The translations under genes and the position numbers were made by a program. DNA of 64,000 nucleotides from Panicum virgatum (lineage: Eukaryota; Streptophyta; Magnoliopsida; Poales; Poaceae): NCBI RefSeq assembly GCF_016808335.1, contig NC_053149.1, positions 20,122,733 to 20,186,732 of the forward strand, in the 5' to 3' direction. The notes beneath the pieces were generated by a model, which was given only the letters and a program-made list of their open reading frames with translations, was not told the DNA's origin and did no database searches. Shown one piece after another: positions 1 to 9,699 of the stretch (its first letter is position 1; every line of letters begins with the position of its first letter).

Positions 1-190
1 ATCAGTTGCATCAACTTTAACTTCTTATATGTACATTGACTTTAGTATTTAAGCATATCTTATATAAGACCATGCCACATATCTTCGGTGCTAAAATTGG
101 TTGCAACTTCGTATCTCCATCTTTTTAGTACACTCAACTTCAATATTTTTGTCCAGAAATCCCATAGCAACGCGCGGGGTATTCAACTAG
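1..190 (+). mobile_element. Helitron 3' terminus (left part outside the window)
   Basis: The segment ends in CTAG at 187-190, preceded by a GC-rich hairpin-like stretch (CAACGCGCGGGG, 168-179), and is followed by T. Grass Helitrons typically end in a short GC-rich palindrome a few bases before CTRR and insert between A and T. Here the left arm of the palindrome is partly mutated. The 5' TC end would lie before position 1, so length and content are unknown. The stretch 1-150 has no recognisable gene. Confidence 0.5.
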
Positions 191-199
191 TAGCATATG

Positions 200-1700
200 T
201 GTAGTGAAAATGGCCTCTCATGCCATATTTCAATATAATGTTTTGGTGATTGATATAGACAACACAACACTTGGACTAATATGATTGTTAAGATGACCAT
301 TCTCAGGCTTTTAGGTTCAAGTGATGACAAAGAGAAGATAGGCATAGCTAGGCCCGAAGGGCCGCCCCTACGGTGGTCCAAAGGACGAAGAATTGAAGAG
401 ACCGTGAAGAAACCAAGTCAAAGAAAGCAAGACAGAGATACTTTAGTATCACCGGTTGAACCGACGCTGAGAAAATCACATACGTCGGTGCATTGACTTT
501 GAGCACACCAGGAATTTTGGTTTCACCGGTTGAACCGACGTTAGGAAAGTTAAATACGTTGGTGCAATGGACCCAGAAGCTGAGGCAAGGTCTATACACT
601 AGATGAACCGACGGTAGGGTCTTGGTGAACATCGGTGCAGTTGTCCAGAGAGTTTGTTTTTCAGAGTTCACAGGACAACTACACTCACCGGTTAAACCGA
701 CGCAGCATCTGTTGATTGCCCGTACACGTAACGGCTAGTTTTTGAGACGAGCGGTTTTGTATCACCGGTTGAAACGACGATGGCTATTGGAGGTGCGTCG
801 GATTAACCGGCGTTAAGTATTTTTCTAGCAGCTTTTCTCCAACGGCTATATTTGCTTGTGCTGCCTATATATACCCCCAATGCCGGGTCATTTGAGGTTG
901 TTGGAGACTCTGGAAGTTCTATTGAAGATCAATATCAACTCCATCCACCATATTGAGCTTAGTGCCACATTCAAGCTTAGAATAGCTTAGTGCAAGTGTG
1001 AGCTTGTAAAGCTTAGTGCTTGGGAGGACTTGATCTTGCGAGATCAACCTTGAGCAAAGTCTTGCTGCGGCAAGCAATCATTGTACTCATCGTGCGACCC
1101 TCCGACTTGGTGTGGAGCGGCAACGACACTTTGTGCGGGGAAGGAGACCCCTCTTGGTGAGAAGCTCCAATAGTGAAGACGGTGCCGTTGGTGACGCTTT
1201 GAGAGAGATGGTGGCGGTGGCCTTATCTTGGTTACTTGGCGCCACTTAGCCTTTACTTGCCGGAAGCCTTGGTGGCGAACGCAAGACGGTGATCAAGCGA
1301 AGAGACTTGGCATCACACTTGTTCGTGTTGGACAAGTGGCCGTGGACGTAGGCAGGGACTTGGTGTCATAACCGAACCATGTTAAATCGTGTGTCTTGGT
1401 GTCTTCACGGGAGTTTGCATATTCTCTCCCTCACCTCTTTACTTACCGTATTACATTTCCGCATTTACTCTTTCTTGTGTGCCTTTACTTTCCTAGTTAG
1501 TTTGATTAGGATTGGCTATAGGTTGCAAGTCTTTTAGGGGTAAGTAGAGAGTAGCATAGATAAACCTTAGTCATAACTAGCATGTGTAGGACGTGTTAGG
1601 TTTATCTCATGCAAATAGATTGAGCCCTAGGATAGAAATCGATTAGCGACCCTATTCACCCCCTCCCCCTCTAGGGTCGGACACCCCGGTGATCCTTACA
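200..1700 (+). mobile_element. Solo LTR of a SIRE/Maximus-type Ty1-copia element
   Basis: The segment begins TGTAG and ends CTTACA, and is flanked by the 5-bp duplication ATATG (195-199 and 1701-1705). The start, with a 'tttggtgattgat..gacaacacaacacttgga' type motif, and the end, 'ttcaccccctccccctctagg', are characteristic of SIRE-lineage LTRs. The first half carries several copies of a CACCGGTTGAACCGACG-like motif (near 450, 522, 687, 763). A possible TATA region is 'tatatatac' near 865-875. No primer-binding site or gag follows, so this is a solo LTR left by recombination. Protein coding is neither expected nor seen. Confidence 0.8.
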
Positions 1701-1705
1701 ATATG

Positions 1706-2075
1706 TAAGCAGCACCGGGGGTATTTATTCATAGTCTTCAGTGATTTGTGACGGTTGTATCGTAGGTAATTCCCCCCCCTGCCTTCCTCCGCCTCCCCCA
1801 CTCCGGCGCCGCTTACCCGCTACCTCTAATCACCTCGCCCCGAGCTTCCCATGCGGCCCCTAACCCACCGGTTGTCAAGTTGTCGTCCCCCTTATGGCAG
1901 CATCCTTCCTACTGCCTGTCGCGCGCCGCGCCGCAACCTATCACTACCGCCGATCCTCCCTTCCACCCCTCCCCGTCTTCTAAGGTCGCTGGTGACCGCC
2001 CAGCAACCCAACCCTCTCAAAGTTCGTCTGCCACGGCTCGTTGGGGAAGACAAACTGTCCGTCCGCTGTAGATCG
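1706..2075. other. Flanking sequence between solo LTR and CACTA element
   Basis: About 370 bases, C-rich in 1765-2000, with no convincing gene. An open frame at 1851-2102 reads into the CACTA terminus and has no recognisable domain. The motif CGTTGGGGAAGAC occurs at 2039-2051 and again across the right-hand CACTA junction, so the pre-insertion locus carried a short tandem repeat. Confidence 0.5.
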
Positions 2076-2098
2076 TTGCACTACTGCAGAAAACGTTT

Positions 2099-2400
2099 CT
2101 AGGGGCGGGTAGATTGGCATTTTTCAGGGGCGGGCGCGCCACCCGTCCCTGTCTCACGCAGCTAGAAATCAAGTTTTCCAGGGGCGGGTATAGGGCCCGC
2201 CCCTAAAAATCAATTTTCAGGGGCGGGCCATGGCACCAACCGCCCCAGGAAATCCTTTTTCAGGGGCGGCCCACCCCCGTGAGCCGCCCCTGAAAATGAT
2301 ATTTCTAGGGGCGGCTGATGACATCACACGCCCTTGGAAATTCTTTTACAGGTGCTGCTCAAAGCATGAGCCGCCCCTGAAATTCATTTCCCACCCAGTC
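2099..2400. repeat. CACTA left subterminal repeat cluster
   Basis: At least six copies of an AGGGGCGG(G/C) core, in both orientations (near 2100, 2128, 2180, 2219, 2261 and 2308 on the plus strand, with complementary GCCCGCCCCT-type copies between them). In En/Spm elements such repeats bind TNPA-type proteins. Here that role is inferred from position and repetition. Confidence 0.85.
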
Positions 2401-2924
2401 AAAATTTGAAATTCCATTCAAATTTCTGTTTCCCGCCAATTTATTAGAATCCGTTTCCCTCTGTATTTAATTATTCTACTTTTTATTTCCCGCCAATTTT
2501 TACCTGTAAAGCAATTGCACGATTCGATTCAGGTTTTCAAAATTCTATTTCCACTTTATTTAAATTTGTGTTTCCTGCCATTTTTCACCTGAGCTAGTGC
2601 GCTATTGAGGATTTTTTTTATCGATGATGAATATATTTCTTAAACATTACTAATTACAAATTCAACATAAAATCGTATAAAAGTATCATTACATGCATCA
2701 TTAGATTACATCCATCATAAAAGTGCATAGAGTACAAACATCATTTACATTGAGAAACGCTAGTAGAGCCAGCCCGAAGATCCGCTTTATTTGAAAGGAT
2801 CTAAATATAAAATCATATACATTGCATATCATTAAAATTCAACATAAAATCATATAAAAGTATCATTACAGTGCATATCATTAGAGTATAAACATCATGA
2901 AAGTGCATCATTAGAGTACAGACT
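2401..2924. other. AT-rich non-coding stretch inside the CACTA
   Basis: No gene is seen. The sequence holds repeated AAATTC/ATTTCCC(G)CCAATTT motifs (2400-2580) and a short internal repeat with 'aacataaaatcatataaaagtatcattaca'-like units near 2665-2690 and 2838-2870. It probably forms the 3' untranslated part of the leftmost minus-strand gene. Confidence 0.5.
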
Positions 2925-5900
2925 TCATTTACATTGACTAACGCTATTATTGGCGGCCCGAAGTGCCTGATTGTCCCACTGACGGAGGCTTGCATATTTT
3001 GGGTCGGTTGATAATTCATGCCCAGGGTGAACAAATTCTCCAGCTATATGGACCACTTCATGCAAAATGAAGCGACATAAATCGTCGACTATAAAAAGAA
3101 GTTGTTGCTCATGGAGTGGACCATTGTGGAGTGACCGTTGATCCTGAAAATAAGAAATCCATTCCAAAATTAAGCCAAGTGTTAGATGCATACACTTACA
3201 ATATGCAGTTATGCATCTATCCTAGCAAAGAGTAGATGCTTACCAGTTCGGGATCTTTTGTGTACCTCCCGAACTGCCTCAGGTGCTCGCACACGTAGTA
3301 TCCACAGTACATGGAACCTGAAGGTTGCTTGTGGCATGGATAGTGTGTTCTCCTCCTTTGAGCACGTAGTACCTATAAGCCCTGTTTTTAAAGAAAAATA
3401 AAAGAAATAAGTAGTTATTTATGTATGCAAGGTTCAGCATGAAGTTGAAGTATAGGATAACGATTTTTCTAACATGTTGAGGATGCCCTGGAATTCCTTA
3501 TAACTCTTCGGATCGAAATCAGTGGAGTCTAATACAAGCATACGTCCACGCTTTGGCTTGATCATAAATACAATCCAATGATTTCTACAAAAATATCATA
3601 TATGATTTCTTAGTCAGATATTCAAAGGAAGTGCATATTATAACAAATCATTGAGACTACACTTACCGAAAGTTATATGGTGCCCATATGATATCCTTGT
3701 CTTGTCACTCTTGAAACTGATGCAATATGTACGTAACAACTATCGTAATGATATTTCTATGTTGCTCCTTCCGCACTTCATTAATTTCCTTGCGCAATTT
3801 ATAGTTTTTGAAATTATCGTGGTCGTCCTTCCACAACATTGGGTCGTAATGGCGCTTCTCAGCAATAGCTAACGAGTCAAGGAACGCGACCTTCCTACCT
3901 GTCTTATCTGCTTGTCGTTGCATCATCCTGTAGAACGAAATATCACAACTAATTAGATATGTATGCATATATAAGTATAGACCATTGCATATAAGATATG
4001 AATTTGGATGCAACACTTACATGCACCAGAGTCTGACCATTTCTATGTTAATTTCTTTGAGGCGGAACATTTCTTGGATGTCTTCAAAATCGAACATGAT
4101 ATCAGTGATACCCACAGTTCATAATCCGAAAATTTCCGGAGGGTACCGAGCCCAAATGCTTGTGAGATGAAGTCTACATGCCCTTCTGTACCAAGTGTGC
4201 ATCCTTTTCATAAAACCTGGACAGTCTTGCAACAAAGAGTGGGGTAGAAAATCTTTACCATACTCAAATTTTTTCGGGCAATCCGGTAAATCTGCTATGT
4301 CGTCGAACCCAATTTTTCTAATGAAGTCGTGGTCAGTGCGGGCACGAAAATGCCCAATCGTCTGGTGGCACTAGAATCTGAAACATGCTTTGACTTTTCC
4401 TGTGCCTTATCCATTGACTTTTGCTTTGACCTCTGCTTGGTGTTTGCGGTGTGCCATTTATTTACAATATCTGAGTCCTCCTTCTGGTATGACCGTATAA
4501 CTCGTGGTACATACCCAAGTATTTGTTGTTGTTGTTGTTGTGGTTGCTGAGCCGGTGCCGTGTGCGCTCGTGGTGGTGATGCTTGAGCTGCTGGGGCCGG
4601 TGAAGCTGGAGCTGCTGGTGGCAGTGAAGCTGGAGCTGCTGGTGGCAGTGAAGCTTGAGCTGCTGGGGGTGGTGAAGCTGGAGCTGCTGGTGGTGGTGAT
4701 GATGGAGCCGGTTGCGGCAATGCTGGAGCTGGTGGCGGCGATGCTAGAGCTCGTGGTGACGGGGCCGCCAGTAGATAATTTGGAGCCGGTCGAGTCTGAT
4801 GTGCCGACCCTTCTGGTGAAACAAGCAGTACGATATCTCGTTTATGTCATAAAATTGTGATGCCAATGCACTCTCCAAGTATGGTCCTCCCATCCAAAGT
4901 AGTGAAAGGATCGACACTAGGCCTAGAGGGGGGGTGAATAGGCCTGTTTAAAAAAAATCCTAAAAAACTTGGCAGAAAGTCGTCAGGTCCGGATGATCCG
5001 GCCCTATGTCGGATGATCCGGCCTTTATCAGGCCCGGATGATCCGGCCTAGGGTCGAATGATCCGACAGATAAAAAGAATCTTGCTCTAGATTTGAAAAA
5101 TCTACTTAGCTTTTGACGAATCCCTTTGAATAGAAAGTTGACAAATGAAGTAGCTAAGCCTGTGAACTAGTTTAGCCCAAGAGGAATGCAACTAATGAGT
5201 AGATCAAGTCAAGGTTAGCTCAAGAACAATAAGAACAATAATAAATAAATGAGACACAAGATTTAAGCCGAAGTTAGCTCCACAAAGGAGCTACATCTCC
5301 GTTGAGGTGCTCACAAAGATCAGGATTGTCCTATAACCCTTTCCCTCACTCAATCAATCACGTGGGATGATTGAGTTACTCACTAGTAGATGTCCACAAA
5401 GGACGGGGTGATACAAACTTCCAGGGCTCAACCACAAGGAAATGGAAACTCACCGGCACCTCTAACCATCTAGGAGCCCAGCTCCAAGAGTAACAAACGC
5501 GAATCGACGAATCAAATGTTGCTTCAAGTGCTTCTTGAGATGAACAAGTGTTAGTCCATGGAGTGCTCTCAAATCACACCTCGAATCTCACTTCCTCTCA
5601 ATCCCTAGGTGTTTTCTTGTAAGAATCAAGCTCTAGGATGGAGAGAAGTGAAAGAATGAATGCTTTGGAGGCGTGGTTGGTCGGGGAGTGAGAGAGGAGT
5701 AAATGAAGGGGGTGAAGGGGTATATATACTCCAACCCTCGAAAGTGACCGTTGTGTATTTTCTGGTGGTTCCCGGATCATCCGGGGTAACCTCGGATCAT
5801 CCGAGGTAGTGACAGAATAGGCTAAAACCACACTCAAAATTCCCATGTCCGGATCATCCGGTGTAGGGCCGGATCATCCGGCCTGGCCCTTCCAGCCACT

Positions 5901-8086
5901 CACAAAATCACAGGTCCAGATCATCCGGTGTAGGGCCGGATTATCCGGACTTGTGCAGTGCTGACTTTCATTGTTGGGTCGGATCATCCGGACCAAGGCC
6001 CGATCATCCGACCCAGTGCAGAAACTTTGTGCAGAGTATTTTGTGAGTGCTTTCTCTCAAGTATGTCATCTCAAATGAAGCATTTTAACAACCTAAAATT
6101 CATTCAAATGTGTCCCCCTTGATAGTACGGTGAACCTATACTCAAATTCAAACCGAAAATTAAAACTAAATCTCCGATAGAATCCACCATACTCAATTTG
6201 ATATTGGGGACCTTCTTTTCATCTTCTTCTTGATTTTCTCATTTTATTCCTGCACACACTTTCTTGAAAGCATCATATCCCCAAATTTTGATTGTCAAAA
6301 ATCAACAAAATCATTTAGGGGCCTAGATGCACTTTTCAAGTAGGCATGTCTATCTCGTTGTCCTCGTAACTTGTTTTCAGTAGCTCCTGCACTCGCACAA
6401 ATGAATATAGGGGCATGATTGGTTTTCCATCAAATAAACCCGCAACAAGATCCACGTGCACCTTGGCAACTTCCCTTGTCTTTCTAGCTCTGCCTATTAG
6501 ATAGAGCAGCATGCATGGAGTAGTATTTGTGATGCAATCTACCGGATATGGTTGTGCTGTGGTTGAGGCAACACTGCTCTGAGCACAGGCAGTATTCGCT
6601 GGTGCTAATACTGGAGGGGGCATCGTCACCATCTGGCTAGATTGCTGCTGCCCCAATTGCAACGGATTCATCCATATTTGCCCTGATTGCTGCCCTGCTA
6701 ATTGTGCAAATATTTCCTTAAACTTTGATTCCGCTACTTTCTCAGCTGCTTGTATCATCTCTTCCTTGTAGCGGTCATGCCTCTTGTAGGTAGAGCGGTC
6801 CTCCTCGAATCCTTCCCTAAAGGTCAACTTTGAGGACACGCCTCTGATGCGGCCTCCGTGCTCTTTGGTCCCAATGGCTGTACTAAGCACATCCTTGTCC
6901 CTCTTGACGCTGAACTTTCCTTCTTTCTGAAGCTCAGTAAGTTTGTACATTTTATATGCGATGACTTCAGTCGTGGGTTTGTCAAAATGTGGCTTGCCTT
7001 CCACTATTTTAGGCTTCCTTGCTTGAAGCCAGAACCGGGCACACTCAGTAAGGCCTTCAAAAGGGTCTGGTTGCCCTGCGGCTATTGCAGCCTCTCATTC
7101 ACGGCGCCATTGAGCAGCCTTCCTTTGGTATCCACCGAGGCCAAATGGACTTTATGTACATTGCTCGTTGCCTACTCAGTATTTTTCTTGCTTAGCGCTA
7201 GAGATTCTTCGGTGCTCTTTTGCCGAACAAACTCTTCCCATTGTGCTTGAGTGATTTCCCTGTAATCCGCAAATGGTGTTCGTCCCTTTTTCACATACTT
7301 AGTGTTGAGTTCACTCTTCCACCAGCGGAAACACTCACCCAACATCTTCCTAGCATAATGCCTGACCCTATCTTGACTTCCTCTTGGCAAAATAAATGTT
7401 TGCCTTAACATCTACCACATCGCGTCCTTCCTTCCCTCAGGAACTGTTGGCCAATCGGGGATCGTTGGATCCAAAACCATCTTTGTCCTTATTATTGAAC
7501 CGATTGCATTCCTAAACTTTGCGCAGACCTTTGGAGGCTCTATGGACTCGCCTGCAGCACTAATTACGTTGACCACCCATTGGCCTTCGGGGTATTTGTT
7601 TCTTCCACGCTGACCCCGTTTCCTTTTATTCTGGCTGCCAGAGGAAGTTGTTTGAGGTTCCGGACCAGAGCTTTCATTGCCTTCAAGTTCTTCCTCTGTT
7701 GCGTTCGCACGTTGGCCTCGACGTCTACTTCTTACTGTCATAGCATCCTACATGGATCGTACCCGAATTCATCAATTTATTACGCGTCTTTCTTGAAAGT
7801 GTACAATAAATGCTCGATTGTAAGTGCTTACCCGAGTTGGACTCGGAACGTAATCTGGATCAAAATCCGCCAATGAAAACCTTTGTCTTGGAGGGCACGG
7901 ATGTGGATCTATAGCATCCAACCACACTCCTGCTACGAACGCCCTTTGTCCTTCCTGGGGACCTTCTTCATCCCCACTTACAACTCCGGCGTCTCCCCAG
8001 TCCATCTGAGAGGCGAGTTGTTCCATTTCCACCTCTAGCGACATTGGCATTTCCCTTGGCGGGGAAGATGGTGATGGATCAGACAT
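2925..8086 (-). pseudogene. CACTA-encoded TNPA-like protein with C-terminal Ulp1-type (C48) peptidase; disrupted
   Basis: The start at 8086 (MSDPSPSSPP) opens an 85-codon exon (8086-7832). A GT..AG intron leads to an exon starting at 7747 that encodes a region resembling the plant Transposase_24 (Ptta/En/Spm) family, with WWKSEL and QAQWEEF at 7.2-7.3 kb. An Ala/Pro/Gln-rich linker follows near 4.5-4.75 kb. The 3' exons encode a Ulp1-like peptidase. It has His-Trp at 3574-3579, the Asp-containing MLVLDS near 3520, and Cys in YCGYYVCEH (Cys codon 3304-3306), so the His/Asp/Cys set survives. The last exon is 3143-2925. In-frame stops lie at 7412-7414 and 3703-3705, another follows ITIL near 4850, frameshifts occur around 7.03-7.17 kb, and a solo LTR interrupts the gene. 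This is therefore a decayed copy. Such proteins bind transposon ends; the role of the peptidase domain in CACTA elements is unclear. Confidence 0.8.
4903..6338 (-). mobile_element. Solo LTR of a SIRE-type copia element nested in the CACTA gene
   Basis: Flanked by a perfect 5-bp duplication AGTAG (4898-4902 and 6339-6343). On the minus strand it starts TGAAAAGTGCATCTAGG and ends in a TTCACCCCCCCTCTAGG-type end followed by CTTTCA. It carries many CCGGATGATCCGG-like palindromes (4988-5070 and 5770-6020). Skipping it together with one duplication copy restores the reading frame of the interrupted transposon gene across the site. So it entered a coding exon after the CACTA was in place, or entered a progenitor copy. 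No internal retroelement genes remain. Confidence 0.92.
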
Positions 8087-8095
8087 TTACAACTT

Positions 8096-8433
8096 CTACA
8101 TTAAACGAGGATGGCCAAGTTTAGTCGTGTCATACGATGGTCGGCAAGCGGCAAGGGAGACGTGAACGGAATGCGACATTAAACGAGTTGTGTCATTTAT
8201 ATATATACAACAATATTGCAATAAAATCATATATTGTAATAATGATAAAGTTCTTAAAGTCCACATTTTATATATATACACAACAATAAAGTCCTCGCAA
8301 TAAATAATAAAGTCAACAATTTTTATATATAGGGGTACAACAATAAAGTCCTTTAAGTCCACAATTAATGTGTATACACAATAATAAAGTCTTTCAAATG
8401 AATAATGCTAAAATCCTTAAATTCCACAATTTC

Positions 8434-8465
<32 letters not shown>

Positions 8466-8885
8466 AAATATATGAATTACCTCTAAATATATATGAATTT
8501 TAAAAAAAGGCATCTAAATTCCACAATTTAAATATATATATATATAATTTTCTCTAATAAATTTCCTACTAAAAACATATATTACCCTACTAAAATTCCC
8601 TACTAAAATCCTTAAATTCCACAATTTAAATATATATATGATTTTCTCTACTAAATTTTATACTAAAAACATATATTACCGTACTAAAATATGAATTTAT
8701 TCCTAACAAGTATAAATAAAATTCTAGGACAAATATTTTTCTACTAACACTTATCATATTATGTGCCCACTGCATAGATCTAATAACAAGGATTCCAAAA
8801 TATCTTTATTTCCTAATTTACGATTTTTCTACAATTTTTAAATGAATTTACAAGTTTACTGCAAAATTTTAGTAACTAACTAGAT
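8096..8885. other. AT-rich stretch with (TA)n and (CA)n runs
   Basis: No gene is visible. It contains 'atatatatatatacacacacacac' type simple repeats at 8433-8465 and recurring blocks of 'ccttaaattccacaattt..atatata' (8412, 8510, 8610), a degenerate local repeat of about 100 bases. It lies between the ATG at 8086 and the GC-rich leader region, so it may be leader or intron of the minus-strand gene. Confidence 0.5.
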
Positions 8886-9566
8886 ATTGCATCTAGGACC
8901 TTGGGTTTTGCAGAAAAGACCCTGGAAAGATTTGGGGGCTTGCAATTTGGCCCTTGGCCGGACTGGAAGCAGGGGAGGCGGAGGCCGGCCGGAATCCAGC
9001 GGCTTGGCTCACCGGCGGTGAGGGGCCAGGGGTGGAGGAGCAAGAGGGGAGCTTGGGCTACCTTGGGGAGGATTCGATGCGAGCGGAGTTGGACGGTGGT
9101 GGCCTGTCCGCGGCGAGCAAGGGGGATGGAGGCGGTGGTATGTCACGGCGGAGGCTCTCCGGCGTCGCGGTACGGTGGTGGTGGTGGTGCAGAGCTGGCG
9201 CGGGTCCTGGCGGAGAGGGCCGGTGCAGTGAGGTGGCACTTGTCCCGGCGGAGATGGGCGGCGTCGCGGCGGGCTAGGGTTCCGGTGGATATGGGCGGCG
9301 GCGCGGGTCCCGACAAAGATGGCCGCGGCGCGGAGGACCGGAGGAGGAGTGCGCCGTAGATCTGCATCGAGGGCTGGAGGACAAGGTGGCGGAGGTGCAG
9401 AGCTGGCGCAGGGAGCACCGGCGGCGGCGCTGGTCGCGGCAGAGCGGGCGGAGAAGGACAGCGGCGGCGCGGGCGAAGAAGGACGGCGGCGGCGAATTTT
9501 GGCAGCCTGGAGGCGTCTCCTTGCTCAGTCCTCGAAAGTGTCTAAGTCCTGGGCCGACCACTGTAT
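8886..9566. other. GC-rich leader-like segment, possible 5' exon of minus-strand gene
   Basis: Very GC-rich (CGG/GGC-rich) with long open frames on both strands, none resembling a known protein. On the minus strand it lies directly downstream of a TATATAA box (9570-9580) and upstream of the ATG at 8086, so it may be transcribed as a leader. Long open frames in such composition are expected without coding. I do not call a protein. Confidence 0.35.
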
Positions 9567-9567
9567 T

Positions 9568-9690
9568 ATATAGGGGATCGATTTCCAGGGGCGGGTGACA
9601 TCACCACCCGCTCTTGGAAATGGTTTTCAGGGGCGGGTGGGGTGACGCCACCACCCGCCCCTATAAATGGTCCCCTTATATATTATGAAA
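9568..9690. promoter_or_regulatory. Candidate divergent promoter of the CACTA element
   Basis: A minus-strand TATA-like box (TATATAATAC, complement of 9570-9580) and a plus-strand one (TTATATATTA, 9676-9685) face away from each other. Between them are internal copies of the AGGGGCGGGTG motif in both orientations (9589-9660), the same motif that fills the element ends. This arrangement would serve the minus-strand TNPA-like gene and the plus-strand gene. It is inferred from sequence only. Confidence 0.5.
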
Positions 9691-9699
9691 CCGCCGCCG

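Noticed and set aside
8901..9561. Overlapping open frames on both strands in the CACTA GC-rich block
   Set aside because: Low-complexity Gly/Arg/Ala and Pro/Arg peptides without domain. Kept only as a possible leader region.
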